From Streptococcus parasanguinis (GTDB taxonomy: Bacteria > Bacillota > Bacilli > Lactobacillales > Streptococcaceae): a stretch of 37,024 bases of DNA. Numbering within the stretch: position 1 is the stretch's first letter; every line of letters begins with the position of its first letter. This document shows, in pieces, positions 1 to 6,714 of this stretch. Where the stretch lies: the NCBI GenBank assembly GCA_018365265.1, contig JAGZKI010000022.1, forward strand, positions 1 to 37,024, in the 5' to 3' direction. The notes beneath the pieces are model-generated. The model had not been told where the DNA came from, did no database searches, and saw only the letters and a program-made list of their open reading frames with translations. The position numbers were made by a program, and so were the translations under genes.

Positions 1-108
1 CGTCGTCCCACCTCCGCACAGTTGAGTAGGGCTGTAAAAGCTGATGAAATCAGCGTAGTAGAGCCCACTCAACCACTGCGTCTTGCTCGACAATCCAAAG
101 ATAATTAA
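1..108. repeat. Palindromic intergenic element (or tail of a gene cut by the window edge)
   Basis: Two nested inverted repeats are visible: an outer stem of 21-33 against 62-73 (GTTGAGTAGGGCT with AGCCCACTCAAC, one unpaired base) and an inner hairpin of 40-45 with 49-54 (GCTGAT, loop GAA, ATCAGC). This looks like the palindromic intergenic elements dispersed in streptococcal chromosomes. Forward frame 1 is also open from base 1 to a TAA at 106-108, so it could be the last 35 codons of a gene truncated by the window. I favour the non-coding reading because of the palindrome but cannot exclude the other. Confidence 0.45.
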
Positions 109-141
109 GAGGCTAGGACTTTTGTCCCAGCCTCATTTTTT
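109..141 (+). terminator. Intrinsic terminator, end of the gene upstream of the window
   Basis: An 11-bp stem with one mismatch pairs GAGGCTAGGAC (109-119) with GTCCCAGCCTC (124-134), followed by a T-rich run on the plus strand. It lies between whatever enters from the left and the convergent pepQ gene. The reverse strand lacks a strong T run, so it probably serves mainly the plus strand. Confidence 0.7.
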
Positions 142-192
142 ATAGTTATTAACGAAACAAGATGTTTGTTATATATTGAAACGACTAAAGGA

Positions 193-1275
193 TTAGTCAA
201 AGTAAAGTAAGTCTTTGCTGGTTTCAGTGAAGAGTCCAAATCCGTCTTTTGTGACGTACCCACAATCTTCGATACGAACACCGACTTTACCTGGAATATA
301 GATTCCTGGTTCGACTGAGAAGCACATGCCTTCTTCAAGCACCATGTCATTTCCTTCCATAATAGAAGGGAATTCATGCACGTCCATTCCGATACCGTGT
401 CCGAGGCGGTGGTTGAAGTACTCACCATAGCCAGCTTTTTCAATGACGCTCCGTGCAGCACGGTCGACGTCGTGTGCTGTTACACCTGGTTTGATCATGT
501 CAATGGCTGCTTGTTGAGCTTCTAACGTCAAGTGGTAGATTTCTTTTTTGAAATCATCCGGTTTCCCAACAGCAACAGTTCGAGTCATATCAGACGCATA
601 ACCATTCACCATACAGCCAAGGTCAAATAGCAAGAGAGCATCGTTTTCGACTTTGTTGCTTCCAGGAATTCCGTGTGGGTTAGCTGCATTATTTCCAGTC
701 AAGACCATGGTTTCAAAGCTCATTTCATAACCCAAGCGTTTGATACCAAAGTCGATTTCTGCTACGATATCAGTTTCAGTTTTATCTAGTGAGATGGCGT
801 CGAATCCCATATTGACAGCCTTATCTGCATATTGACCAGCCACCAACATTTTTTGGATCTCATCAGCAGATTTGATCAAGCGCATCCGGTTAATTCGTGG
901 TGTTAAGTTAGTAAATTCCGCTTTTTCAAAGACAGTACGCAAGCCATTGTATTTGGTAAGGATCAAGTTATCATATTCAAGTGCAACAGTTTTGGCATCT
1001 GGTTTTGCGATAGCCCCTTTAATCTTTTCCCAAGGGTTTTCAGAATCCACATAGCCAACCACTTGGAAATCGACAACTGCAGTTGCCCGTTCCACTTCAA
1101 GTGCAGGAACGAAGAGAAGGGGTTCGTGGTCTGTGTAAACGAACAAGAAGAGTTGACGTTCGTGGGGATCACTGTAAAATCCAGTCAGGTAATTGATGGT
1201 GACAGGATCGGATACAACAGCGACATCTGTTTTTTCAGTTTCAAGAAAATCGACGATTTGATCTAATTTAGACAT
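193..1275 (-). CDS. pepQ: Xaa-Pro dipeptidase (prolidase), M24 family
   Basis: This cytoplasmic metallopeptidase cleaves dipeptides with C-terminal proline, a late step in peptide use. The 360-residue product has the usual prolidase layout: an N-terminal creatinase-type domain (about 1-125) and a C-terminal pita-bread domain. The five expected metal ligands are present: D218 (FDLG), D229 (SDMTR), H293 (LGHGIG), E322 (VEPG) and E336 (RIED). The ATG is preceded on the minus strand by AGAAGG about 7 nt upstream. It is divergent from ccpA, a pairing known in streptococci and lactococci, and shares the 160-bp intergenic region that carries the cre-like site. Nothing suggests damage. Confidence 0.95.
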   Translation of the reverse strand: MSKLDQIVDFLETEKTDVAVVSDPVTINYLTGFYSDPHERQLFLFVYTDHEPLLFVPALEVERATAVVDFQVVGYVDSENPWEKIKGAIAKPDAKTVALEYDNLILTKYNGLRTVFEKAEFTNLTPRINRMRLIKSADEIQKMLVAGQYADKAVNMGFDAISLDKTETDIVAEIDFGIKRLGYEMSFETMVLTGNNAANPHGIPGSNKVENDALLLFDLGCMVNGYASDMTRTVAVGKPDDFKKEIYHLTLEAQQAAIDMIKPGVTAHDVDRAARSVIEKAGYGEYFNHRLGHGIGMDVHEFPSIMEGNDMVLEEGMCFSVEPGIYIPGKVGVRIEDCGYVTKDGFGLFTETSKDLLYFD

Positions 1276-1355
1276 AATGCTACCTTCTTTCTATGGATCT
1301 ATTTTGTCAAATTTTCCCCAAAAAAGCAAGAGTTTACAAAATTTTACCAAAATAC

Positions 1356-1384
1356 TTGAAAGTGTTTACAATCCATGATAAAAT
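1356..1384 (+). promoter_or_regulatory. ccpA promoter with overlapping cre-like operator
   Basis: The -35 TTGAAA (1356-1361) and -10 TAAAAT (1379-1384) are 17 bp apart, a strong sigma-A match. The 14-mer at 1357-1370 (TGAAAGTGTTTACA) fits the cre consensus TGNAARCGNWWNCA at all specified positions except one (T for the central C) and overlaps the -35. CcpA bound here would be expected to repress its own promoter and might also affect the divergent pepQ. A second short palindrome (TGAAAA, 5 nt, TTTTCA; about 1400-1416) lies in the leader and has no assigned role. Confidence 0.7.
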
Positions 1385-1435
1385 AGGATTAATTAGAGAG
1401 TGAAAACGAAATTTTCAATAATGAAAGGAAATCTT

Positions 1436-2440
1436 ATGAATACAGACGATACAGTTACAATTTATGATGTCGCCCGTGAAGCAGGGGTTTCAATGGCAAC
1501 CGTTAGTCGTGTAGTAAATGGAAATAAAAATGTTAAAGAAAATACACGAAAAAAAGTTCTGGAAGTGATCGAACGTTTAGACTATCGTCCAAACGCCGTT
1601 GCACGTGGTCTTGCCAGCAAGAAAACAACAACAGTAGGTGTTGTTATTCCAAATATTACCAATAGTTATTTCTCTACATTGGCTAAAGGGATTGATGATA
1701 TTGCAGAAATGTACAAGTACAACATTGTTCTTGCAAATAGTGATGAAGACGATGACAAAGAAGTTTCAGTGGTAAACAACCTCTTTTCAAAACAAGTGGA
1801 TGGGATCATTTTCATGGGTTATCACTTGACTGAAAAAATTCGCTCAGAATTTTCACGCTCTCGGACGCCAGTTGTCCTTGCTGGGACCGTGGATGTTGAA
1901 CACCAATTGCCAAGTGTCAATATCGACTACAAGCAAGCAACTGTTGATGCTGTTACACAGTTGGCAAAACACAACAAGAAAATTGCTTTTGTAAGTGGCC
2001 CATTGGTGGATGATATCAATGGAAAAATTCGTTTGTCAGGCTATAAGGAAGCTTTGAAAGCAAAAAAATTGAGCTATAGCGAAGGGCTTGTCTTTGAATC
2101 CAAGTACCGTTACGATGAAGGTTACAACTTGGCAGAACGAATCATTGCGTCAAAAGCAACAGCTGCTTTTGTGACAGGTGATGAATTGGCTGCAGGTCTC
2201 TTGAATGGTTTGTCTGATCACGGTATCAAAGTACCAGAAGATTTCGAAATTATTACCAGTGATGATTCACAAGTAACCCGATATACGCGTCCAAATCTAT
2301 CAACAATTGGACAACCCTTGTATGACCTTGGTGCGATCAGTATGCGCATGTTGACTAAGATCATGCACAAAGAAGAGTTGGAAGAACGCGAAGTACTGTT
2401 GTCTCATACGATCAACCAACGTGGAACGACGAAAAAATAA
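1436..2440 (+). CDS. ccpA: Catabolite control protein A (LacI/GalR family)
   Basis: This is the global carbon-catabolite regulator; it binds cre sites with HPr-Ser46-P, the product of the HprK kinase encoded at 30.7 kb. The protein has 334 residues: a LacI-type helix-turn-helix at about residues 7-26 (TIYDVAREAGVSMATVSRVV), a hinge helix near 50-60 (RPNAVARGL), then a periplasmic-binding-protein-like core. The frame is open 36 nt further upstream, but the ATG at 1436 is chosen because it has AAAGGA 6 nt before it and matches the usual CcpA N-terminus. It has its own promoter and ends in a strong terminator. Confidence 0.95.
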   Translation: MNTDDTVTIYDVAREAGVSMATVSRVVNGNKNVKENTRKKVLEVIERLDYRPNAVARGLASKKTTTVGVVIPNITNSYFSTLAKGIDDIAEMYKYNIVLANSDEDDDKEVSVVNNLFSKQVDGIIFMGYHLTEKIRSEFSRSRTPVVLAGTVDVEHQLPSVNIDYKQATVDAVTQLAKHNKKIAFVSGPLVDDINGKIRLSGYKEALKAKKLSYSEGLVFESKYRYDEGYNLAERIIASKATAAFVTGDELAAGLLNGLSDHGIKVPEDFEIITSDDSQVTRYTRPNLSTIGQPLYDLGAISMRMLTKIMHKEELEEREVLLSHTINQRGTTKK

Positions 2441-2490
2441 GGATTGGTAGACTAGAGTCTCGACATGGGAAGACGTGTCTACTAGTCTGA

Positions 2491-2523
2491 GAGGCTAGAA
2501 CAGAACTGTTCTAGCCTCTTTTT
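2491..2523 (+). terminator. ccpA terminator, intact copy (left boundary of an insertion)
   Basis: A perfect 13-bp stem (2491-2503 with 2506-2518) with a 2-nt AA loop is followed by five T. The 26 nt at 2498-2523 recur exactly at 3955-3980, on the far side of the TetR/methyltransferase pair. Confidence 0.9.
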
Positions 2524-2601
2524 ATATGTGTCATTAATCATAAGTAATGATGAAGTGAAATTGAATGAGTGTTGGTTCAAATATTGATGTGTAAGTTACA
2601 A

Positions 2602-3192
2602 TTAAATCGTTCTAGAGTTTGTTAAAATACCATACAACAAAATATGATGAATTTGTTTTGTTTCGTCTTCTATGTTTTTATTTGGAGATAGATGATTTCC
2701 TGTGCTATTGAGAGCACTCATGACGTTTAATATAACCTCTGTTGACAAATCTTTAGCAATTATATTTTCATTTTTACCTAGCTCAATATATGCACGATAT
2801 ATTTCACGCTTTTTCTCATCTATCGCTTTTGTCATAAGTTTCGTAAAAGTAGGATCCTCTAACGTTTTTTCTTGAAAGTAGTTAGAAATCTGTTGGCTTA
2901 TTTTTTTCTGACATAAAGCTAAGGCTTGATTTAATTTTGATTTATAATCTATATTACTGAGTAGAATGTTTTCAGCTTCTTGTATGATGTCTTTAAACAA
3001 TTCATTAATACATAAAGCTACTAAATTATCTTTCTTATCAAAGTAATTGTAGATTGACACAGGAGAAACTTCTGCGACTTTTGCAATTGATTGTATACTT
3101 GTTTCTTTAAACCCTTTTTCTTTAAATAAAGAAAGAGCAGACTGAATAATAGCTTGCTTCTTTTTTTCTGTTGTTTTTTGATATTGATTCAT
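2602..3192 (-). CDS. TetR/AcrR family transcriptional regulator
   Basis: The 196-residue product has a TetR-type N-terminal DNA-binding domain (about 10-58; segments ALSLFKEKGFKETSIQSIAK and VSIYNYFDKKDNL) and a helical C-terminal domain with no recognised ligand signature. The ATG has TGGAGT 7 nt upstream. It is divergent from a methyltransferase gene, and a 13-bp perfect inverted repeat lies in the space between them, so it probably represses that gene and perhaps itself. Base composition is visibly more AT-rich than ccpA or the glycosyltransferase genes, and the pair sits between two copies of a terminator sequence, suggesting acquisition. The inducer is unknown. Confidence 0.85.
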   Translation of the reverse strand: MNQYQKTTEKKKQAIIQSALSLFKEKGFKETSIQSIAKVAEVSPVSIYNYFDKKDNLVALCINELFKDIIQEAENILLSNIDYKSKLNQALALCQKKISQQISNYFQEKTLEDPTFTKLMTKAIDEKKREIYRAYIELGKNENIIAKDLSTEVILNVMSALNSTGNHLSPNKNIEDETKQIHHILLYGILTNSRTI

Positions 3193-3214
3193 TTGAACAC
3201 TCCATTTGATATCA

Positions 3215-3220
3215 ATTATA
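3215..3220 (-). promoter_or_regulatory. -10 element of the tetR promoter
   Basis: On the minus strand this reads TATAAT preceded by TGC, an extended -10. No good -35 is seen 17 bp upstream. The start codon lies 23 nt downstream. Confidence 0.55.
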
Positions 3221-3260
3221 GCACAACTTTGAAATTTATCTCAGATTATTTCATTAATTC

Positions 3261-3289
3261 TTGACGATATCTGATATTTACAATACAAT
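3261..3289 (+). promoter_or_regulatory. Promoter of the methyltransferase gene
   Basis: TTGACG (3261-3266) and TACAAT (3284-3289) are separated by 17 bp. Transcription would start near 3296, inside the left arm of the inverted repeat at 3291-3324. Confidence 0.65.
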
Positions 3290-3290
3290 T

Positions 3291-3324
3291 AAGTTTGAAA
3301 TATAATTAATGATATTTCAAACTT
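3291..3324. promoter_or_regulatory. Probable TetR operator: 13-bp perfect inverted repeat
   Basis: AAGTTTGAAATAT (3291-3303) and ATATTTCAAACTT (3312-3324) are exact reverse complements separated by 8 bp. The site starts 1 bp after the methyltransferase -10, so a bound regulator would block initiation or early elongation. It is the only long perfect palindrome in the 156-bp divergent region, which makes it the best candidate site for the adjacent regulator. The binding itself is inferred. Confidence 0.7.
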
Positions 3325-3348
3325 ATAATAATTGAGGGAAGATATTTA

Positions 3349-3936
3349 ATGTTAACTGAATTTCTTATTAAGCAGTCTCAAAAACCTAGTGGTCTTATTG
3401 GTAGAGTCATCACAAAAATATGGTCATTCTATTTTAAAAAACTTAGTCTTTGGGCGATTAAACAGACTACTATTTCAGATAATTATAGAATTTTAGAAAT
3501 TGGTTACGGTGGCGGGAGTACTATCAAGAACCTTCTTGCTTTAAATAAAAATCTTGAGATTCATGGTATTGATATTTCTAAGGAATCATATAGAACTGCC
3601 CAACGTGTTCATTCAGATTCCATAAGAAAAGGTAGTGTCCAACTTAAGATTGGAAATGTGGAGAATATGCCTTATCAAAATAACTATTTTGATAGAATAT
3701 TTGCTATTCAGACCCATATTTTTTGGAAGGATATAAAAAAGAGTTTTCAAGAAGTTTATAGAGTCATGTCCAGCAATTCTACTTTGATAATTGCTTCTGA
3801 AAAAGAAAAAATACATTATCATATGACAGATTATCGTACAAGTCATGAATTTAGTCAGTTACTAACAAGTATTGGTTTTTCAAAAATTGAGGAAAAACAG
3901 AATCGCAATTGGATTTTGTATATCGTATATAAATAA
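3349..3936 (+). CDS. Class I SAM-dependent methyltransferase (UbiE-like)
   Basis: The 195-residue protein has a Rossmann-type methyltransferase fold: motif I ILEIGYGGGS near residues 48-57, an acidic end of strand 2 (GIDIS, about 75-79) and a post-motif segment (GNVENMPYQNNYFDRI, about 101-116). The first 30 residues are basic and aromatic and may contact membrane or a lipophilic substrate. The substrate cannot be named. GAGGG lies 9 nt upstream of the ATG. It is divergent from a TetR gene with an operator-like palindrome at its transcription start, an arrangement typical of inducible detoxification or resistance genes. AT-rich, in the same presumed insertion as the regulator. Confidence 0.85.
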   Translation: MLTEFLIKQSQKPSGLIGRVITKIWSFYFKKLSLWAIKQTTISDNYRILEIGYGGGSTIKNLLALNKNLEIHGIDISKESYRTAQRVHSDSIRKGSVQLKIGNVENMPYQNNYFDRIFAIQTHIFWKDIKKSFQEVYRVMSSNSTLIIASEKEKIHYHMTDYRTSHEFSQLLTSIGFSKIEEKQNRNWILYIVYK

Positions 3937-3954
3937 AATAGAATTTTAAATTTC

Positions 3955-3981
3955 GAACAGAACTGTTCTAGCCTCTTTTTT
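3955..3981 (+). repeat. Second, truncated copy of the ccpA terminator (right boundary of an insertion)
   Basis: Bases 3955-3980 repeat 2498-2523 exactly. Only the top 6 bp of the stem (GAACAG/CTGTTC) can pair here, because the outer left arm is replaced by unrelated AT-rich sequence while the right arm and T run are kept. It is therefore a broken terminator and may let methyltransferase transcripts continue towards cpoA. Confidence 0.85.
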
Positions 3982-4002
3982 ATACTGCAAACAGGCAGAG
4001 AC

Positions 4003-4031
4003 TTGCTGGGCACTCTTTATTTCGGTATAAT
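4003..4031 (+). promoter_or_regulatory. cpoA promoter, leaderless arrangement
   Basis: TTGCTG (4003-4008) and a consensus TATAAT (4026-4031) are spaced by 17 bp. The start codon at 4039 is only 7 nt past the -10, so transcription should begin at or within about 2 nt of the A of ATG. Confidence 0.7.
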
Positions 4032-4038
4032 AGAAAGT

Positions 4039-5037
4039 ATGAAAGTTTTACTGTATTTAGAAGGAAAATCCGTATTACAAAAATCAGGAATTGGTCGAGC
4101 CTTGCAGCATCAAATGCATGCGCTTGATTTGGCTGGGATTCCGTATACGACAGATATTTTAGGAGATTATGATGTGGTGCATATCAATACCTATGGCCCA
4201 CGGAGTTTCCTTTTGCTCCATGCAGCAAAGCGTCGTGGAAAGAAAGTCATCATGCATGGCCATTCAACCCGTGAGGATTTTGAAAATTCCTTTATCGGGT
4301 CTAACTTTTTTGCGCCCTTGTTTGGTAAGTATTTGGCTCACATGTACCAAAAGGCAGACTATGTGATCACGCCATCTGAGTATTCCAAACACCTGATTCA
4401 GTCTTATGGGGTGACCACACCGATTATCGCGGTTTCCAATGGGATTGATTTGGAAAAATACAAGAAGGATCCGAAAAAAGAAGAAGTCTTTCGCAAGCAT
4501 TTTAATATCCAAGAAGGCCAAAAGGTTGTCATCTGTGCAGGGCTTTATTTTAAACGCAAAGGGATTGAAGATTTCGTAGAAGTGGCCCGTCGCATGCCGG
4601 ATGTTCGCTTTATTTGGCTAGGTTCTATCAACAAATGGATCATTCCGCGTAAGATTCGTCGTATCGTGGAAAAGGATCATCCTAGTAATGTGGAATTCCC
4701 TGGCTACTTCAAGGGAGCAGTCTTCCAAGGGGCCATGACGGGTTCAGATGCTTTCTTCTTCCCATCTTATGAAGAAACAGAAGGAATCGTTGTTTTGGAA
4801 GCCTTGGCTAGTCATCAGCACACGGTCTTGCGGGATATTCCCGTATATAATGGCTGGATTGACGAGACGTCATCTGAATTGTGCCATAATGTAGACGAAT
4901 TTGTGGATTCCTTGAACAAGGTCTTGAACGGACAAGTAGACAAGCGGGAGGCAGGCTACAAGGTCGCTGAAAGTCGTTCGATTGACTTAGTGGCTTATCA
5001 ATTGGTCGAAGCCTATCAAACAGTTTTGGAGATGTAA
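4039..5037 (+). CDS. cpoA: GT4 glycosyltransferase, CpoA-like (glycolipid galactosyltransferase)
   Basis: The 332-residue GT-B protein resembles pneumococcal CpoA, which adds the second sugar to glucosyl-diacylglycerol. Visible are a nucleotide-sugar-domain segment with SNGIDLEKY (133-141) and the GT4 E-x7-E pair E246/E254 (EETEGIVVLE). The basic stretch PRKIRRIVEK (203-212) could help membrane contact. The ATG at 4039 is chosen over one 36 nt upstream because the latter lies inside the promoter and the residues after 4039 match the family N-terminus as I remember it. No Shine-Dalgarno is possible. The next glycosyltransferase starts 1 nt after the stop, so the two are co-transcribed. Substrate assignment rests on family knowledge. 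Confidence 0.8.
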   Translation: MKVLLYLEGKSVLQKSGIGRALQHQMHALDLAGIPYTTDILGDYDVVHINTYGPRSFLLLHAAKRRGKKVIMHGHSTREDFENSFIGSNFFAPLFGKYLAHMYQKADYVITPSEYSKHLIQSYGVTTPIIAVSNGIDLEKYKKDPKKEEVFRKHFNIQEGQKVVICAGLYFKRKGIEDFVEVARRMPDVRFIWLGSINKWIIPRKIRRIVEKDHPSNVEFPGYFKGAVFQGAMTGSDAFFFPSYEETEGIVVLEALASHQHTVLRDIPVYNGWIDETSSELCHNVDEFVDSLNKVLNGQVDKREAGYKVAESRSIDLVAYQLVEAYQTVLEM

Positions 5038-5038
5038 G

Positions 5039-6361
5039 ATGCGTGTAGGGTTATTTACAGATACCTATTTCCCGCAAGTTTCGGGAGTGGCGACCAGTAT
5101 TCGGACGCTCAAAACAGAATTAGAAAAATTGGGTCACACGGTCTTTATCTTTACGACAACGGATAAAGATGTCAACCGCTATGAAGATTGGCAGATCATT
5201 CGGATTCCAAGTGTGCCTTTCTTCGCCTTTAAGGACCGCCGCGTTGCTTATCGTGGATTCTCAAAGGCGCTTGCCATTGCCAAGCAATACCAGCTGGATA
5301 TTATCCATACCCAGACTGAGTTTTCACTGGGCCTTTTGGGAGTGTGGATTGGACGCGAGTTGAGGATTCCTGTTATTCATACCTACCATACTCAGTATGA
5401 GGACTATGTCCGCTATATTGCAAGAGGTATGGTCATTCGCCCAAGTATGGTCAAATACATTGTGAGAAGTTATATGAATGATCTAGATGGAGTGATCTGT
5501 CCTAGTGAGATCGTTTATGACTTGCTCCAAAAGTACAAGGTCAAGGCAGAAAAACGCATTATTCCGACAGGGATTGATTTGGCCAAGTTTGACCGGCCAG
5601 AAATCACTCCAACAGAGACAGCTGCTCTTCGTGAAAAATATGAAGTCGCAGAAGATGAAACACTTTTATTGAGCCTATCGCGGGTTTCTTATGAAAAGAA
5701 TATTCAGGCTGTTATTGCGGCCCTTCCTGATGTCCTCAAGGTCAATCCAAAAGTTAAGTTGATCGTTGCTGGAGATGGTCCTTATTTGGATGATTTGAAA
5801 AAACAAGCGGCGAAACTGGGGATTTCAGATGCGGTTGTCTTTACAGGGATGATCCCACCAAATGAGACAGCTCTCTACTATAAGGCGGCTGACTTCTTTA
5901 TTTCAGCTTCAACGAGTGAGACGCAAGGGTTGACCTATTTAGAGAGCATTGCAAGTGGTACCCCGATCATCGCTCATGGCAATCCTTATCTCGATCATGT
6001 GATTGATGACCCTATGTTTGGAAAGCTCTTTTATGAAGAGAGTGATCTGGCACAAGCGATTCTTGAAGCGATTGATGAGATGCCTCCAATCGATGAGACC
6101 AAGTGGGCAGAAAAGATTGATGATATTTCTGCAGCAACCTTTGGTCGTCGGGTCTACGAATTTTACCTGGATAAAATCATTTCTAAAGACTTTTCAAATG
6201 ATTTGAATCCTGAGCAAAGCCGGGTTAAGCGGATGTCTAAGACCATTGTGAAAATCCCGACCAAGGTGATTGCTCTTCCGGTCAATGGATCTGTGAAGAT
6301 GATGAAGGCTTCGGTCAAACAAGTGAAGAAAATCCGTAAAATCACGCATTTCTTTGATTGA
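5039..6361 (+). CDS. GT4 glycosyltransferase, probable 1,2-diacylglycerol 3-alpha-glucosyltransferase
   Basis: The 440-residue product has the features of the monoglucosyldiacylglycerol synthases that make the first glycolipid of the streptococcal membrane, including the lipoteichoic acid anchor. The N-terminus has the GT4 pattern FTDTYFPQVSGVATS, then IHTYHTQYEDY and IPTGIDLAKF; the C-terminal domain carries the E-x7-E pair (SETQGLTYLESIASG). The last 60 residues are rich in Lys and Arg with hydrophobic faces and probably bind anionic lipid. Directly downstream of cpoA, whose product would use this enzyme's glycolipid as acceptor. No terminator was found between its stop and the thrS leader promoter. 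Confidence 0.85.
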   Translation: MRVGLFTDTYFPQVSGVATSIRTLKTELEKLGHTVFIFTTTDKDVNRYEDWQIIRIPSVPFFAFKDRRVAYRGFSKALAIAKQYQLDIIHTQTEFSLGLLGVWIGRELRIPVIHTYHTQYEDYVRYIARGMVIRPSMVKYIVRSYMNDLDGVICPSEIVYDLLQKYKVKAEKRIIPTGIDLAKFDRPEITPTETAALREKYEVAEDETLLLSLSRVSYEKNIQAVIAALPDVLKVNPKVKLIVAGDGPYLDDLKKQAAKLGISDAVVFTGMIPPNETALYYKAADFFISASTSETQGLTYLESIASGTPIIAHGNPYLDHVIDDPMFGKLFYEESDLAQAILEAIDEMPPIDETKWAEKIDDISAATFGRRVYEFYLDKIISKDFSNDLNPEQSRVKRMSKTIVKIPTKVIALPVNGSVKMMKASVKQVKKIRKITHFFD

Positions 6362-6376
6362 AAATGAAACTTTTTC

Positions 6377-6404
6377 TTGCAAAATTTTTCAATCGTGCTA
6401 TAAT
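6377..6404 (+). promoter_or_regulatory. Promoter of the thrS T-box leader
   Basis: TTGCAA (6377-6382) and TATAAT (6399-6404) are spaced by 16 bp, and TGC immediately before the -10 makes it an extended -10 promoter. It starts 15 bp after the preceding stop codon. Confidence 0.75.
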
Positions 6405-6410
6405 AACTGA

Positions 6411-6618
6411 CAGAGACATATCAAATCTAGGAAATCTGATAGAGAGCGCGTGGGGCTGGAAATCGCGTAGAGGATAGGTTTGGGACTACTCGTGATTCTT
6501 TTATGCAAACATAAAACGGTGGCTACGTTAGAGCCAATCAGAGGTGTCCCTCTTTTTTGAGGAACATAAATAAAGGTGGAACCACGTTGCGACGTCCTTT
6601 CGAGGAGGTCGCTTTTTT
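6411..6618 (+). promoter_or_regulatory. T-box riboswitch (threonyl-tRNA sensing) with its terminator
   Basis: The conserved T-box AAGGTGGAACCACG is at 6573-6586, directly followed by an intrinsic terminator (6589-6612, outer pairs GCGAC/GTCGC, then six T). Upstream are the expected Stem I sequences, including a GC-rich hairpin at about 6445-6470. Uncharged tRNA-Thr would stabilise the antiterminator and permit thrS transcription. The specifier codon could not be fixed by eye; ACT at 6485-6487 is a candidate. This leader fills most of the 353-bp gap before thrS. Confidence 0.9.
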
Positions 6619-6657
6619 GATTTCTTAATGAAGCAATCAAAAGGAGTGACGATTCCA

Positions 6658-6693
6658 ATGTTCAAAGACACCTCCCACCCATTTAGCTACTAA
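6658..6693 (+). CDS. Possible 11-codon leader ORF between the T-box and thrS
   Basis: ATG to TAA encodes MFKDTSHPFSY. AAGGAG lies 11 nt before the ATG, a long but usable spacing, and the thrS ribosome site AAGGAG follows 10 nt after the stop. Only one Thr codon is present, so it does not look like a classical threonine attenuator. It may be a chance ORF, or a short ORF that affects thrS translation or mRNA stability. Confidence 0.3.
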   Translation: MFKDTSHPFSY

Positions 6694-6714
6694 AAACTTT
6701 ATAAGGAGAAAATC

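Noticed and set aside
105..461. 118-codon minus-strand frame overlapping pepQ
   Set aside because: Shadow of pepQ in another frame, with a composition unlike a protein and no start signal.
6398..6658. 86-codon minus-strand frame
   Set aside because: It lies antisense to the T-box leader, whose conserved elements explain the sequence.
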